Shown: positions 7,844 through 17,340, numbered from the stretch's first letter. The stretch: 64,000 nt of DNA from Selenomonas sp. GACV-9 (GCA_900116485.1 FPAX01000007.1:38411-102410), one strand, 5' to 3'. The notes: a model not told the origin generated them from the sequence alone. Numbers and translations: made by a program.

Positions 7844-9877
7844 ATGTTTTCGTGGTTTTGGGCAGGATTACAGCAGGATATCAAGCTGGTACTTTTGGCT
7901 CCGGCGGTTTGTGCGCTTTTTCGGCTGGCGTTCATATTGGTTTATGGGCCGAAGAAGAGTCCTGCGGGGGAGTGGCGTAAGTGGTTTACATGTTTCCGCT
8001 ATGGTTTTTGGTGGGGCATGGATTTCAATGCTTATGTGTATCTGTATCTGCTGGTGCTGGTTTCATTACCGGCGGCATTCATACCGGCGTATCATGCTCT
8101 GAGCGACACTGTGCGTCTTGTGGGGGTGACGGCGTATCTGGTGGTCTTGTATACGGCCTTTATGGGAAAGATGATCTTCTATTATCATTTCCATGATACT
8201 TTCAATCCGACAATGAAGCTGGGACGTAATGCAGATAAGAAGAATTTCATCGATATCTTCTTCAATCAGAATCATGGTACATGGATCCTTCTCGGCTACA
8301 TTCCCTATACCTGGCTGAGCTGGCAGGCAGGCAGCTGCCTGCTTCAGCTGCCGAGCCTGCCATATCTGTCCTTTTCGTCGTCATGGTTGCAGTATGGGCT
8401 CAATACGGTAGTATTCTTGGCTGCGGTGCTGTTCTTTTATTGGCTGCGTTATGGCGGTACGCTGCGCCATCGTCAGAAACCAGAGTGGGATGAGGTCCCG
8501 CCAATCGTTAAGGATGATATGTTCATGGGCAAGGCTACGGTGGATGACCTGATTGCCTTTGAGCTAGCGTGCAAGCGTAAGGTCAGTGAGGCGCTTCAGC
8601 ATACGGATGATGAGGCTCTTGAGGTTTTGCAGCCAGTCCTTTCCTCAAAGCAGCTGTTTTCGGAAAGCATGTGGGCACCTTTCAAGCATCAGGCAAAGGG
8701 GCCTAGGATCAGCAAGCCCAAGCATATCTTTTTCCTCTTGGCTGAGAGTCATGGACAGGCTCCCTTTGATGCTCCCTATGGGTATCTGAATCTGATGGCA
8801 GCAAGCTGTCGTTACCGCAGCCAGGCGCATACGGTGGTTATGGATAATTTCTTGCCTGCGGGCATGATTTCCCAGCCGTCACTGGTCAGTCTGCTGGCTG
8901 GTATCTATGATGCAGATATGGAACTCAACGAGAACAAGGCGTTCTGGTACGGAAATATCCCTATATCGCTGCCATTGCAGTTGAAACGGCTGGGGTACCG
9001 GACAGAGTTCTGGTATGGTGGCGGCCTCAACTGGGGCAGCTTGGAGCATTTCGTGCCAGCCATCGGGTTTGATGCCTGGCATGGAGGCCCGGACTTCTGT
9101 CCGCAAGGCTCACCGAAGACTTGGCTCGGTGTCTACGACCATATCTTCCTTGAGCAGGCCGCGAAAATAATCCGGAAGGAGGATGTGGAGCAGCCGGTGT
9201 TCCATTTCCTTTATACGACGTCTAATCATGGCCCGTATAATATGCCCTATGCTGAGTATGGATTCTCGGCAGGAAAGGTCATGCCCGATGCCCCGGAGGC
9301 CCTGCTGAAACATGGCAAGATGATGAAACAGATGGCTGGTATCTGGTATGCGGATCAAGCACTGATCAAGTTTGTCGAGGAGATGCAGACGGCATATCCG
9401 GACAGCCTGTTCGTTGTGACTGGTGACCATACCACGGGGCTTATTCCGTTCCAGTGCGGTGTGGTTGGCCGCACGGAGCCGAATCTGCGTGAGCGGGTAT
9501 TGACGTCCTTTGCCATGTCGCACCCCGAGCTTACTGCGGACATGCTGGCAGGGAATACGATTGGCGGTCATATGAACATCATGCCGACGCTGTTTGAGCT
9601 CATTGCACCGGCAGGCTTTACGTATCATTCGATTGCCAGCTCGCTGACGGAGCCTGTCGACCATGTCGTCACGCCGTATTGCTGGATGACACGCGATTGG
9701 ATTGGTGATTATCGGGATGGCTTGTCACAGCAATTGGCAGTCTCGGAAGGATTGCTGCCATTTGCGCGTGACGGCGAGCAGTTCCGTGCGGAGCGCGATG
9801 CCTGGTGCGAGCTGACTGGTTGGCTGGTGCGCCATCCGGAACTGCTCGATGATGCCGGGCGCGGGCAGATGGTATGA
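7844..9877 (+). CDS. LtaS-like phosphoglycerol transferase/sulfatase-fold membrane enzyme
   Basis: 677 residues when started at the ATG at 7844, which has GGAGG 7 bases upstream; a longer TTG frame from 7778 lacks such a site. The N-terminal third has about five membrane segments, and the C-terminal two thirds are an extracytoplasmic alkaline-phosphatase/sulfatase domain with LAESHGQ, SQPSLVSLLAGIYD and VTGDHTTG as metal-site regions. In LtaS and OpgB relatives this domain transfers phosphoglycerol or phosphoethanolamine to a glycan. The usual Thr nucleophile region reads GMISQPS here, so the nucleophile may be Ser. GC content rises sharply at the start of this gene, marking the end of the AT-rich locus. 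Confidence 0.75.
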   Translation: MFSWFWAGLQQDIKLVLLAPAVCALFRLAFILVYGPKKSPAGEWRKWFTCFRYGFWWGMDFNAYVYLYLLVLVSLPAAFIPAYHALSDTVRLVGVTAYLVVLYTAFMGKMIFYYHFHDTFNPTMKLGRNADKKNFIDIFFNQNHGTWILLGYIPYTWLSWQAGSCLLQLPSLPYLSFSSSWLQYGLNTVVFLAAVLFFYWLRYGGTLRHRQKPEWDEVPPIVKDDMFMGKATVDDLIAFELACKRKVSEALQHTDDEALEVLQPVLSSKQLFSESMWAPFKHQAKGPRISKPKHIFFLLAESHGQAPFDAPYGYLNLMAASCRYRSQAHTVVMDNFLPAGMISQPSLVSLLAGIYDADMELNENKAFWYGNIPISLPLQLKRLGYRTEFWYGGGLNWGSLEHFVPAIGFDAWHGGPDFCPQGSPKTWLGVYDHIFLEQAAKIIRKEDVEQPVFHFLYTTSNHGPYNMPYAEYGFSAGKVMPDAPEALLKHGKMMKQMAGIWYADQALIKFVEEMQTAYPDSLFVVTGDHTTGLIPFQCGVVGRTEPNLRERVLTSFAMSHPELTADMLAGNTIGGHMNIMPTLFELIAPAGFTYHSIASSLTEPVDHVVTPYCWMTRDWIGDYRDGLSQQLAVSEGLLPFARDGEQFRAERDAWCELTGWLVRHPELLDDAGRGQMV

Positions 9878-9920
9878 TGTGACTATGAGATTTGTTGTGG
9901 TTGGTGTATAATAGGTTTTG

Positions 9921-9947
9921 GCCCGGTGCTTTTGGCGCCGGGCTTTT
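9921..9947 (+). terminator. Rho-independent terminator after the LtaS-like gene
   Basis: GC-rich stem (GCCCGGTGC with GCGCCGGGC, one G-T pair) around a T-rich loop, followed by TTTT. Confidence 0.8.
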
Positions 9948-9992
9948 GCAGGTAGTTTACAGAATCAAGGATTAGGATAGGAGAAGTAAAGT

Positions 9993-10748
9993 ATGCAGGT
10001 TTCGGTGCTGGCCAGTGGCAGCAAGGGCAACGCGGTCTATGTGGAGATGGATGGATGTCGGCTGCTTATCGATGCAGGTATCAGTGCGACGCGGATCAAG
10101 AAGGCTCTTGCGGCACTGGATGTGGATGCGGCGACCCTTGACGGCGTGCTGATCACCCATGAGCATCGCGACCATATTGCAGGGCTTACGACGCTGTCGA
10201 AGTGGTATCATCTGCCCATCTTCACGCGGCGGGCAACGTTTGAGCATATGAGCTGCCGGGCGCAGCTGCCAGCTGAGTGCCTTTGTCCGATTGAGGATGG
10301 TTTTCGGCTGAACGGCGTGCAGGTTATGCCGTTTTCTACCTCCCATGATGCAGCTGACCCCGTGGGCTATCGCATCCAGGGCTCGAAGTGCATGGCGCTG
10401 GCGACGGATCTCGGTTTCGTGACGGCGAGCGTGCAGGCGGCGATTGACGGCGCTGACGTACTGGTGCTTGAGGCGAATCATGATCCTGAGGTGCTGAAGA
10501 ATGGCTCGTATCCGTGGCCTCTCAAGCGGCGCATCCTGTCGAACCGCGGCCATCTGGCCAATTCGGATGCGGCCTGGGCGCTGGCACGGCTGCGCAAGCA
10601 GCCTGAGAAGGTTTTCCTCGCGCATCTGTCGGAGGAAAACAACAGGCCGGAGCTGGCGAAGGACACGGTACAGGGAATCCTTTCCCGTCAGGGCATTGCC
10701 ATCGACTTTGCGGTGACGAGCCAGACGGAGACGGTGTCGATGATGTGA
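9993..10748 (+). CDS. walJ: WalJ/YycJ-like metallo-beta-lactamase-fold hydrolase
   Basis: 251-residue MBL-fold protein matching the YycJ/WalJ family, which in Firmicutes is linked to cell-wall and division control and has been reported as an exonuclease. The metal-binding motif THEHRDH is at residues 55-61, with SGSKGNA near the N-terminus and further His/Asp ligands in TSHDAADPVGY and LATDLGF. It is followed by htrA and rlmH, the conserved tail of the walRK cluster in Bacilli. No walR or walK is present upstream here, so only the distal part of that cluster is conserved. Confidence 0.88.
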   Translation: MQVSVLASGSKGNAVYVEMDGCRLLIDAGISATRIKKALAALDVDAATLDGVLITHEHRDHIAGLTTLSKWYHLPIFTRRATFEHMSCRAQLPAECLCPIEDGFRLNGVQVMPFSTSHDAADPVGYRIQGSKCMALATDLGFVTASVQAAIDGADVLVLEANHDPEVLKNGSYPWPLKRRILSNRGHLANSDAAWALARLRKQPEKVFLAHLSEENNRPELAKDTVQGILSRQGIAIDFAVTSQTETVSMM

Positions 10749-10769
10749 TTCTAATTTGGAGGGATTTTT

Positions 10770-11906
10770 ATGAAATCGTTCTTTCATGTAAATAGCAGCA
10801 AGAAACAGAAGAATATTATCGGAGCTTTGCTGATTGCCATGTCGGTAGTCTCGTTCTCGGGCTGCTCGGCGGGAACTTCGGCGGATAATACAACGTCGTC
10901 GGGAGCGGCTGCGGTAGCGCAGCAGACAGCGGCTAATGAAGCGAACCTGTCGGATGCGCGCAACACGCCAGTGGTGCGCGCGGCCAAGGCAGTGGGGCCG
11001 ACGGTGGTCGGCATCACGAACAAGGCCATTGCCCGTGACTGGTTCAACAATCCTGTGGAGACCGAGGGCGTGGGCTCAGGTGTCATCTTCAAGAATGATG
11101 ATGGCAAGAGCTATATCGTGACGAATAACCATGTGATCAGCGGTGCTAAGGAAATCATCGTCTCTTTGTCAGACGGCCGCAGCCTCAAGGGCAAGCTGGT
11201 CGGTGCTGATGAGATGACGGATCTGGCAGTTGTACGTGTGGACGACGGCAAGTTGCCAGCAGCAGAGTTTGCGGATTCGGACAAGATCGTGGTCGGCGAG
11301 CCGGCCATTGCCATCGGCAATCCGATGGGCCTGGAGTTCCAGGGCAGTGTGACCAGTGGCGTCATCAGTGCCCTGAACCGCACCCTTGACATCAGCGACA
11401 AGCGCGTGAAACTCCTGCAGACCGATGCGGCCATCAACCCGGGCAACTCGGGTGGTGCTCTGGTCAATGCGGACGGCAAGGTCATCGGCATCAACAGTGC
11501 CAAGGTCGCTGCCAATGGTGTCGAGGGCATGGGGTTTGCCATCCCGACGAATACGGTGCAGAACGTCATCGATGAGATCATGAGCAAGGGCTATGTGGCC
11601 CGTCCGTATCTTGGCGTCACGGTCTTCGATCCGCAGACGGCTGGCCGCTATGGCTATCAGCTCAACATCGACAAGGGCGTCTATGTATTCCAGCTCACCC
11701 TTAACGGCCCGAGCGGCAAGGCTGGCCTGCAGCGTGGTGACATCATCCTGAAGCTCAACGGCGAGGAGACGAACAGCGTCTCAGATCTGCGCGCCAAGAT
11801 TGCCGAGCATAAGGTCGGCGATACGGTCAAGGTGACGTACGACCGCAATGGTGCCGAGCGCACGGTGGACGTGGTGCTCGAGGAAATGCCGCAGGATAAC
11901 AAGTAA
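10770..11906 (+). CDS. htrA: HtrA/DegP-type trypsin-like serine protease, lipoprotein
   Basis: 378 residues. The N-terminus has a hydrophobic segment ending SFSGC, so Cys32 probably anchors a lipoprotein. A low-complexity linker (about 33-65) leads to the protease domain with catalytic His121 (NNHV), Asp151 (MTDLAVV) and Ser227 (PGNSGGA). One PDZ domain follows (about 280-372). It would degrade misfolded envelope proteins. The stop overlaps the rlmH start (TAATG), so translation is coupled. A lipobox instead of an uncleaved anchor is a small departure from many Firmicutes HtrA proteins. Confidence 0.92.
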   Translation: MKSFFHVNSSKKQKNIIGALLIAMSVVSFSGCSAGTSADNTTSSGAAAVAQQTAANEANLSDARNTPVVRAAKAVGPTVVGITNKAIARDWFNNPVETEGVGSGVIFKNDDGKSYIVTNNHVISGAKEIIVSLSDGRSLKGKLVGADEMTDLAVVRVDDGKLPAAEFADSDKIVVGEPAIAIGNPMGLEFQGSVTSGVISALNRTLDISDKRVKLLQTDAAINPGNSGGALVNADGKVIGINSAKVAANGVEGMGFAIPTNTVQNVIDEIMSKGYVARPYLGVTVFDPQTAGRYGYQLNIDKGVYVFQLTLNGPSGKAGLQRGDIILKLNGEETNSVSDLRAKIAEHKVGDTVKVTYDRNGAERTVDVVLEEMPQDNK

Positions 11907-12385
11907 TGAAGATTACGATTGTCTGTGCAGGCAAGATCAAGGAAAAATATCTGAGTGTGGGCATCGCAGAGTTCATGAAGCGTTTGCGGCCCTTTGCTCA
12001 GGTGGAAATCAAGGAAATCCACGAGGAAAAGATGCCCGATGAGCCATCGGCTGCTGAGAAGGAGCAGGTGCTGGCCAAGGAGGGCGAGAAACTCCTGCGG
12101 CTCGTACCCGCGGGCAGCTATCTGTTCGTGCTCGATGTGTACGGCAAGGAAATGCCATCGGAAAAGCTGGCGGAGAAGATTGACCAGCTCGGTATCCAGG
12201 GGCGCAGCAATATCACGTTCCTGATTGGCGGTGCCTTTGGCCTGTCCAAGGAGGTGCGGGCGGCTGCCGATGAGAAGCTCAGTTTCTCGCAGCTGACGTT
12301 CACGCATCAGATGGTACGGCTGCTGCTGGTCGAGCAGATTTACCGCTGTTTCAAGATCAATCGTGGCGAGAAATATCATTGGTGA
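11906..12385 (+). CDS. rlmH: 23S rRNA pseudouridine-1915 N3-methyltransferase
   Basis: 159 residues, the normal length for RlmH (SPOUT class), which methylates pseudouridine 1915 in helix 69 of 23S rRNA. Characteristic parts are MKITIVCAGKIKEKY at the start, the knot segment FLIGGAFGLSKEV for S-adenosylmethionine binding, and the C-terminus LLLVEQIYRCFKI...YHW. The start codon shares its A with the htrA stop codon. The walJ-htrA-rlmH order is conserved in many Firmicutes. Confidence 0.96.
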   Translation: MKITIVCAGKIKEKYLSVGIAEFMKRLRPFAQVEIKEIHEEKMPDEPSAAEKEQVLAKEGEKLLRLVPAGSYLFVLDVYGKEMPSEKLAEKIDQLGIQGRSNITFLIGGAFGLSKEVRAAADEKLSFSQLTFTHQMVRLLLVEQIYRCFKINRGEKYHW

Positions 12386-12388
12386 GGA

Positions 12389-12416
12389 AAGCCTTCCCCT
12401 GCGGGGGAGGGCTTTT
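12389..12416 (+). terminator. Terminator after rlmH
   Basis: Stem of CCTTCCCC with GGGGGAGGG around TGC, followed by CTTTTG; lies 3 bases after the rlmH stop. Confidence 0.85.
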
Positions 12417-12508
12417 GTTCTTGGTGTTGTTCCACGATGTTTTGTGGTATGATATAAATGTCGTTTTTGTTATTTTTTTTCGTGAGACGGCAGGGAGGAA
12501 TTGTCGCT

Positions 12509-13477
12509 ATGCGGAATCTATATATAGGACTGGGGTTGTTGTTCCTGGCAGCTGGCGCTTATTGGGTCAGCGGGGATTTCCCGCGGCTGGGGATGGCGGC
12601 GTTGTTTGCAGGCGGCTGGTCGCTGGTGCAGGGGCTGCGTGCCGGGCGTGAAAGCGAGGAGCGCCGGCTGCGGACGGAGGATCTTTCCACGGAGCTTGCG
12701 CAGGCGGCTGAGGCTGGCTGGCAGAAGGCACTGGCAGACTATGACCGCATCGAGAATGTGCGGCGGCAGATCCACGATGTGGAGCTCAGCCGTCAGCTCA
12801 CGACTATCCAGCAGGAGTCCTCAAGCATGCTGCGCTATCTGGAAAAGCACCCCGACCGTGTGCCAGTGGCGCGCCGCTTTATCGACTACTACCAGGACAG
12901 AGCGGCAAGCCTCAGTGAGGAGTTCTACGAGCTTGAGCAGACGCGGCTCGATACGGAGCAGGTGCGGCAGGTGCGCACGCGGCTCAAGGAGACGCTGGCG
13001 GCATTCGATGAGGCCTATGCGGCGGAGTTCGAAAAGGTCATGGGGCCGCAGCTCATGGATATGGATGCCGAGATGACAGTGATGCAGCAGCATTTCGAGT
13101 CCGAGGGCATTGTTGACGATCCCGGCCGGTCACAGGGGAAAGCGCAGCAAACAGCACAGCCCCAGCGGCCGCGGCAGGATATCCCGTTTTCCAGTACCAA
13201 GGGGCGTGCTGGCCGCATGAAGGGCGGTCATGGCAGCTACAGCATTGTGCCGCCAGCTGTGCGCGGCGATGTCGTCAAGGAAAAGATCATCATGAGCCTG
13301 CTGGCCATATTCCTTGGCTGCATCGGTGCCCATAAGTTCTATCAGGGCAAGACCTTTGCGGGCATCATGTATCTGGTGCTGTTTTGGACGTTCCTGCCGG
13401 GATTCATCGGCTTTATCGAGGGCGTCCGCTACCTGTTCATGCCCGTTGATGATTTTTATGAGAAGTATTACCGCTGA
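12509..13477 (+). CDS. XpaC-like protein with C-terminal TM2 domain
   Basis: 322 residues from the ATG at 12509, which has GGGAGGA about 9 bases upstream. Residues about 1-40 hold two membrane helices. A long alpha-helical region (about 45-200) resembles the XpaC family (hydrolysis of 5-bromo-4-chloroindolyl phosphate). After a Pro/Gln-rich linker comes a TM2 domain (about 255-320: LLAIFLGCIGAHKFYQGK...GFIEGVRYLFM). XpaC homologues are regularly encoded beside telA, as here. The fusion to TM2 is less usual. Function is not established; an envelope-stress or membrane-organisation role is plausible. Confidence 0.72.
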   Translation: MRNLYIGLGLLFLAAGAYWVSGDFPRLGMAALFAGGWSLVQGLRAGRESEERRLRTEDLSTELAQAAEAGWQKALADYDRIENVRRQIHDVELSRQLTTIQQESSSMLRYLEKHPDRVPVARRFIDYYQDRAASLSEEFYELEQTRLDTEQVRQVRTRLKETLAAFDEAYAAEFEKVMGPQLMDMDAEMTVMQQHFESEGIVDDPGRSQGKAQQTAQPQRPRQDIPFSSTKGRAGRMKGGHGSYSIVPPAVRGDVVKEKIIMSLLAIFLGCIGAHKFYQGKTFAGIMYLVLFWTFLPGFIGFIEGVRYLFMPVDDFYEKYYR

Positions 13478-13494
13478 TTTTTGAGGTGATGACG

Positions 13495-14643
13495 ATGGAT
13501 ATCAATCTGGAAGATCTCATGAAGGCTAAGAAAGAAACAGAGGGCGCTAAAGCGCCGGTGGCAGTATCGAGTGAGGAGCTCACGGCTCAGGTCGAGCAGC
13601 AGACCTTGCAGTTGACGCCTGAGGAGCGGGCGCAGGCTGACAAGATCAAGGAAAGCCTTGATCTGACCGACTCGACGGCGGTGCTGAGTTTCGGTGCACC
13701 GGCCCAGCAGAAGATTGCCGAGTTTGCCGATGGCGTGCTGACACAGGTCCGCACGAAGGACAGCGGGCCGGTTGGCGAGCTGCTCGGCAGTCTTGTGACC
13801 GAGGTGCGCGGCCTTGAAGGGCATAAGCCTGGCGGCCTTTTGGGCAAGCTGCCTTTTGTCGGCGGTTTCGTGAGCAAGGCAGAGGATATCAAGAATGGCT
13901 ACGACAAGCTTTCGGTGCAGGTGGATCGCATCCAGGGCAGTCTCGAGCAGGCTAAGGTCAAGATGATGAAGGATGTCGTCCTGTTCGACAAGCTCTACGA
14001 TGAGAATCTGGCCTACTTCAAGCAGCTGCAGGTCTATATCCAGGCCGGCGAGGAAAAGCTCACGGAAATGCGTGAGGTGACCCTGCCGAAACTGCGGGCG
14101 CAGGCGGCTGCGGCCAATGACCCGATGGCGGTGCAGGTCGTGGCTGACTTCGAGGGCAGCGTCGAGCGGTTTGAGAAGAAGGTCCACGACCTCAAGATCA
14201 GCAAGACGATTGCCATCCAGACAGCGCCGCAGATCCGCTTGATCCAGAATAACGACAAGGCCCTCATCGATCGTGTGCAGACGGCTATCTACAGCACGAT
14301 CCCGCTCTGGAAGAACCAGATGGTCATTGCGCTGGGCCTGTCGGCGCAGCAGCAGACGCTGCAGATGCAGCGAGCTGTGACCGATGCGACCAATGAGCTC
14401 CTGCGCCGCAATGCGGAGCTCTTGCAGCAGAATACGGTGGAGACGGCCCGGGAGAATGAGCGTGGTGTTGTCGATATCGAGACGGTGCGCGAGGTCAATG
14501 AGAAGCTTGTGGCAACCATTGAGGAGACAATCAAAATCCAGCAGGAAGGCCGGGCAAAACGGCAAGCGGCTGAGGCCGAGCTGGTACAGATAGAGGGGCG
14601 TCTGCGTGAGACTCTGCTGAGGAGCAGCGGCCGCCGGGAGTGA
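13495..14643 (+). CDS. TelA-family (toxic anion resistance) protein
   Basis: 382 residues of the TelA/YceH family, long helical cytoplasmic proteins first linked to tellurite resistance and later to envelope stress. Recognisable segments are LGKLPFVGGF (about 115-125), the heptad-rich middle, and PLWKNQMVIALGL (about 265-278). Three in-frame starts lie close together; the ATG at 13495 has GAGG 8 bases upstream and is preferred over 13486 (GTG) and 13489 (ATG). It forms an operon with the XpaC/TM2 gene and is followed after 9 bases by the PBP gene. Confidence 0.85.
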   Translation: MDINLEDLMKAKKETEGAKAPVAVSSEELTAQVEQQTLQLTPEERAQADKIKESLDLTDSTAVLSFGAPAQQKIAEFADGVLTQVRTKDSGPVGELLGSLVTEVRGLEGHKPGGLLGKLPFVGGFVSKAEDIKNGYDKLSVQVDRIQGSLEQAKVKMMKDVVLFDKLYDENLAYFKQLQVYIQAGEEKLTEMREVTLPKLRAQAAAANDPMAVQVVADFEGSVERFEKKVHDLKISKTIAIQTAPQIRLIQNNDKALIDRVQTAIYSTIPLWKNQMVIALGLSAQQQTLQMQRAVTDATNELLRRNAELLQQNTVETARENERGVVDIETVREVNEKLVATIEETIKIQQEGRAKRQAAEAELVQIEGRLRETLLRSSGRRE

Positions 14644-14652
14644 TAGACGGGA

Positions 14653-16632
14653 ATGAATAAGAGACGGTACACGACACAAAAGCATATTACCTGGCTGGCG
14701 ATGCTGATGCTGGTCGTGTTGGGCGTAGTCGTCCTGCGCTATGGATGGCTGCAGCTCGTACAGGGCAATGAGCTCTCAGAGCGCATGAAGAACCAGGTCG
14801 GCCATGATTATGCGATCCAGTCGCCGCGCGGTGCAATCCTTGACCGCAATGGGCGGGAGCTGGCGGTCAGCACGATGACCAAGTCCCTCTATGTGGATCC
14901 CAACCATGTGGAGGATGCGGCGGTACTGGCGTCTGATCTGGCGTCGGTACTGGACAAGCCGGAGCAGGAGATCCTTGACGACATCAATGTCGGTGGTGGT
15001 TTTGTCTGGGTGAAGCGGCGCATGGAGCAGTCGGAGTACGAGGCTGTGCGCAAGCTGATTCGCGAGAAGTCGTATCAGTCATGCCTGGGCTTCCGCGATG
15101 AGGCCAAACGCTATTATCCCAACGATGCCTTGGCGGCTAATGTGCTGGGCTTTGTCGGCACGGACGACAAGGGCCTCGATGGTGTCGAGCAGGCCTTGGA
15201 TGGCCTGCTCAAAGGCGAGATCAAGGAAAAATATCTGACGACGGATCGTCGGGACCGGCCAATCCTTGACTCAATATTCATGAGCAATCGCCGTTATCGT
15301 GGCGATTACTGCAAGACCGTCGAGCTCACGATTGACAGCGGCATCCAGTTCATCGTCGAGCAGGAGCTCGACCGTGCCGTGGCTGAGAATAATCCGAAGT
15401 CCATCACTTGCGTGGTCATGGATCCGAAGAGCGGTGAGGTCCTCGCGATGGCCTCGCGGCCATCGTACAACCCGAACAAGTTCTGGGATTATCAGCCAGA
15501 GGTCTGGAAGAACCGCGCGGTATCCTTCATCTATGAGCCGGGCTCGACCTTCAAGTCCGTGGTAGCTGGTGCAGCACTGCAGGAGAAGGTCGTAACGCCG
15601 AATCAGGTCTTTGTGGATCCAGGCTATGTCATGGTATCGGGACGCCGCATCCAGAACTGGAGCGGTACGAGTTTCGGCACGGTCACCTTCACTGACGTCG
15701 TCAAGCAGTCGCTGAATACTGGCTTTGCTCAGGTCGGCCTGCGTCTTGGTGCCGAGAAGATTACCGACTATGCTAAGAAGTTTGGGTTCGGTACGGCAAC
15801 GGGCATCGATCTGCCGGGAGAGGAGAGCGGCATCCTGTTCGAGCCGGAGAACATGCGTGACTCGGATATCGCGACGATGTCCATCGGCCAGAGTATCGCC
15901 GTGACGCCACTGCAGCTCGTGACGGCAATGTCAGCTATTGCCAACGATGGCGTGCTGCTGCATCCGTATATCGTCAAGTCCGTCCGCAATGCCGACGGCT
16001 CGGTCTACGAGGAGCGGCAGCCCCAGGAGGTGCGTCGCACGATCGAGTCGGCGACTGATAAGACGCTGGTGGGGCTCTTAGAGCAGGTCGTTGCCAGCGG
16101 CGGCGGCCAGAAGGCGGCGGTCAAGGGCTACCGCATCGCCGGCAAGACTGGTACGGCCCAGAAGATCCGTGAGGATGGTGCAGGCTATATGGAAGGGCGC
16201 TATATTGCTTCGTTCTGTGGCTTTGCGCCGGTCGAGGATCCGCGGCTCACGGTCTTGGTCATGATCGATGATCCGAGCACGGGCAACTACTATGGCGGCC
16301 AGATTGCAGCACCAGTGGCGGGGCGCATCTTTGCCCAGCTGTTCCGCTATATGCACATCGCGCCGTCAAGCGATCCCTTTGCCAATATGGAGCCGTCAAA
16401 GACTGCACCGCAGCCCAAGCCGGTCAAGCCATACGACGGCGAGGTGCCTGAGGGCAAGATCGTGATGCCTGACTTCACGGGCAAGAGCCTGCGCGAGGCA
16501 GCCAAGATCGCCAGCGATAAGGGGCTGAGCTTTACCAGCGAAGGATCGGGTTATGCGACGGGGCAGAGCATCCCGGTAAATACGCTGGTCGACCAAGGGA
16601 CAGGCGTCGTGGTGTACTTCAAGCCCGATTAG
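14653..16632 (+). CDS. Class B penicillin-binding protein, SpoVD/FtsI type with PASTA domain
   Basis: 659 residues: a cytoplasmic tail, one membrane anchor (about 13-30), the PBP dimerisation domain (SPRGAILDRNG at 57-67), then the transpeptidase domain with SxxK at Ser298-Lys301, SLN in QSLNTGF (about 355) and KTGTAQ (about 498). A single PASTA domain forms the C-terminus. It cross-links peptidoglycan, probably at septa or during sporulation-like processes. Length and the PASTA domain fit SpoVD/Pbp2x-like proteins rather than rod-elongation PBP2. It is the last gene before a terminator and an inserted repeat element. Confidence 0.9.
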   Translation: MNKRRYTTQKHITWLAMLMLVVLGVVVLRYGWLQLVQGNELSERMKNQVGHDYAIQSPRGAILDRNGRELAVSTMTKSLYVDPNHVEDAAVLASDLASVLDKPEQEILDDINVGGGFVWVKRRMEQSEYEAVRKLIREKSYQSCLGFRDEAKRYYPNDALAANVLGFVGTDDKGLDGVEQALDGLLKGEIKEKYLTTDRRDRPILDSIFMSNRRYRGDYCKTVELTIDSGIQFIVEQELDRAVAENNPKSITCVVMDPKSGEVLAMASRPSYNPNKFWDYQPEVWKNRAVSFIYEPGSTFKSVVAGAALQEKVVTPNQVFVDPGYVMVSGRRIQNWSGTSFGTVTFTDVVKQSLNTGFAQVGLRLGAEKITDYAKKFGFGTATGIDLPGEESGILFEPENMRDSDIATMSIGQSIAVTPLQLVTAMSAIANDGVLLHPYIVKSVRNADGSVYEERQPQEVRRTIESATDKTLVGLLEQVVASGGGQKAAVKGYRIAGKTGTAQKIREDGAGYMEGRYIASFCGFAPVEDPRLTVLVMIDDPSTGNYYGGQIAAPVAGRIFAQLFRYMHIAPSSDPFANMEPSKTAPQPKPVKPYDGEVPEGKIVMPDFTGKSLREAAKIASDKGLSFTSEGSGYATGQSIPVNTLVDQGTGVVVYFKPD

Positions 16633-16660
16633 GGAAATACATAGGAATATGATACATATG

Positions 16661-16696
16661 AGTCCGTTGACACAGGTAAGTGTCAGCGGACTTTTC
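16661..16696 (+). terminator. Terminator after the PBP gene
   Basis: 13-bp stem AGTCCGTTGACAC / GTGTCAGCGGACT (one mismatch) with loop AGGTAA and a TTTTC tail. Confidence 0.85.
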
Positions 16697-16702
16697 TTAT
16701 GG

Positions 16703-17316
16703 AAAATTGCAGTTTGTTTGCTTAGTACGAGATTACAATAAGCGTGATACAGCTCAGCTTGGGTGAGGGTGGGTGCACTTTTTCTTCGCTCCGCTAAATG
16801 ACCCGCGCTGATAGGTTGTACGTATTTAGGGACATGCGCCGGGCAGGCCGGCGGCGCGCCAATACATCTTGGCGTTCTAGTTTATACCTACCGCGTGCCA
16901 TCCCTCACTGCGTTCGGGCAATCGCTCCGTCTACGAAGAAAGTGTACCCACCCTCGCCCTCCGATATGTTGGAATAAGCCTGCTCCGTTCCGGCGATAGG
17001 CCACGAATTACATCGATGTGCTTGTTACGGGAGAAACGATTCGTACAATCTCAGATTTCCGTTGCCAAAGGGGCGAACGGGGTAGTGCTCTTTTCTGTCT
17101 GGAGCGACTGTCCTGCGCAGCAGGACTGGGCCGTAAGCGCATAACCTAGAAAGAACTATGTACGTCGCGACCTGGTAACGGGAGCAGGTAACTGAGTCCG
17201 TAGAGCTAGCCGTACGGTCCATTCAGCGGAAACAGAAAAAGTACTACCCCGTGAACCCCGAGCTGCGTATTTTCAGGGGTTCTTCCCGCACGCACTGACA
17301 GACAAACTGCAATTTT
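16703..17316. mobile_element. 614-bp non-coding inverted-repeat element (MITE-like), copy 1
   Basis: This 820-base gap between genes holds no credible gene. It holds an element that starts AAAATTGCAGTTT and ends with the exact inverse AAACTGCAATTTT, flanked by ATGG on both sides (possible target duplication). Inside, a long imperfect hairpin pairs about 16760-16788 with about 16934-16960, and shorter stems occur at 17110-17124 and 17252-17282. The first ~95 bases recur, with about ten differences, at 63904-64000. Structure could mean a transposon-derived MITE, a structured RNA, or both. Confidence 0.75.
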
Positions 17317-17340
17317 ATGGACTCAAGGAATGTGATGTGT

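Noticed and set aside
7771..8500. Overlapping forward frames at the start of the LtaS-like gene
   Set aside because: They are alternative frames of one gene; only the frame with the membrane segments and sulfatase motifs has a good start signal.
17165..17225. Group II intron domain V in the 614-bp element
   Set aside because: A CCGTACGG-type stretch resembles part of domain V, but the catalytic triad and GNRA-capped 34-nt hairpin are not there, and no reverse transcriptase is present.
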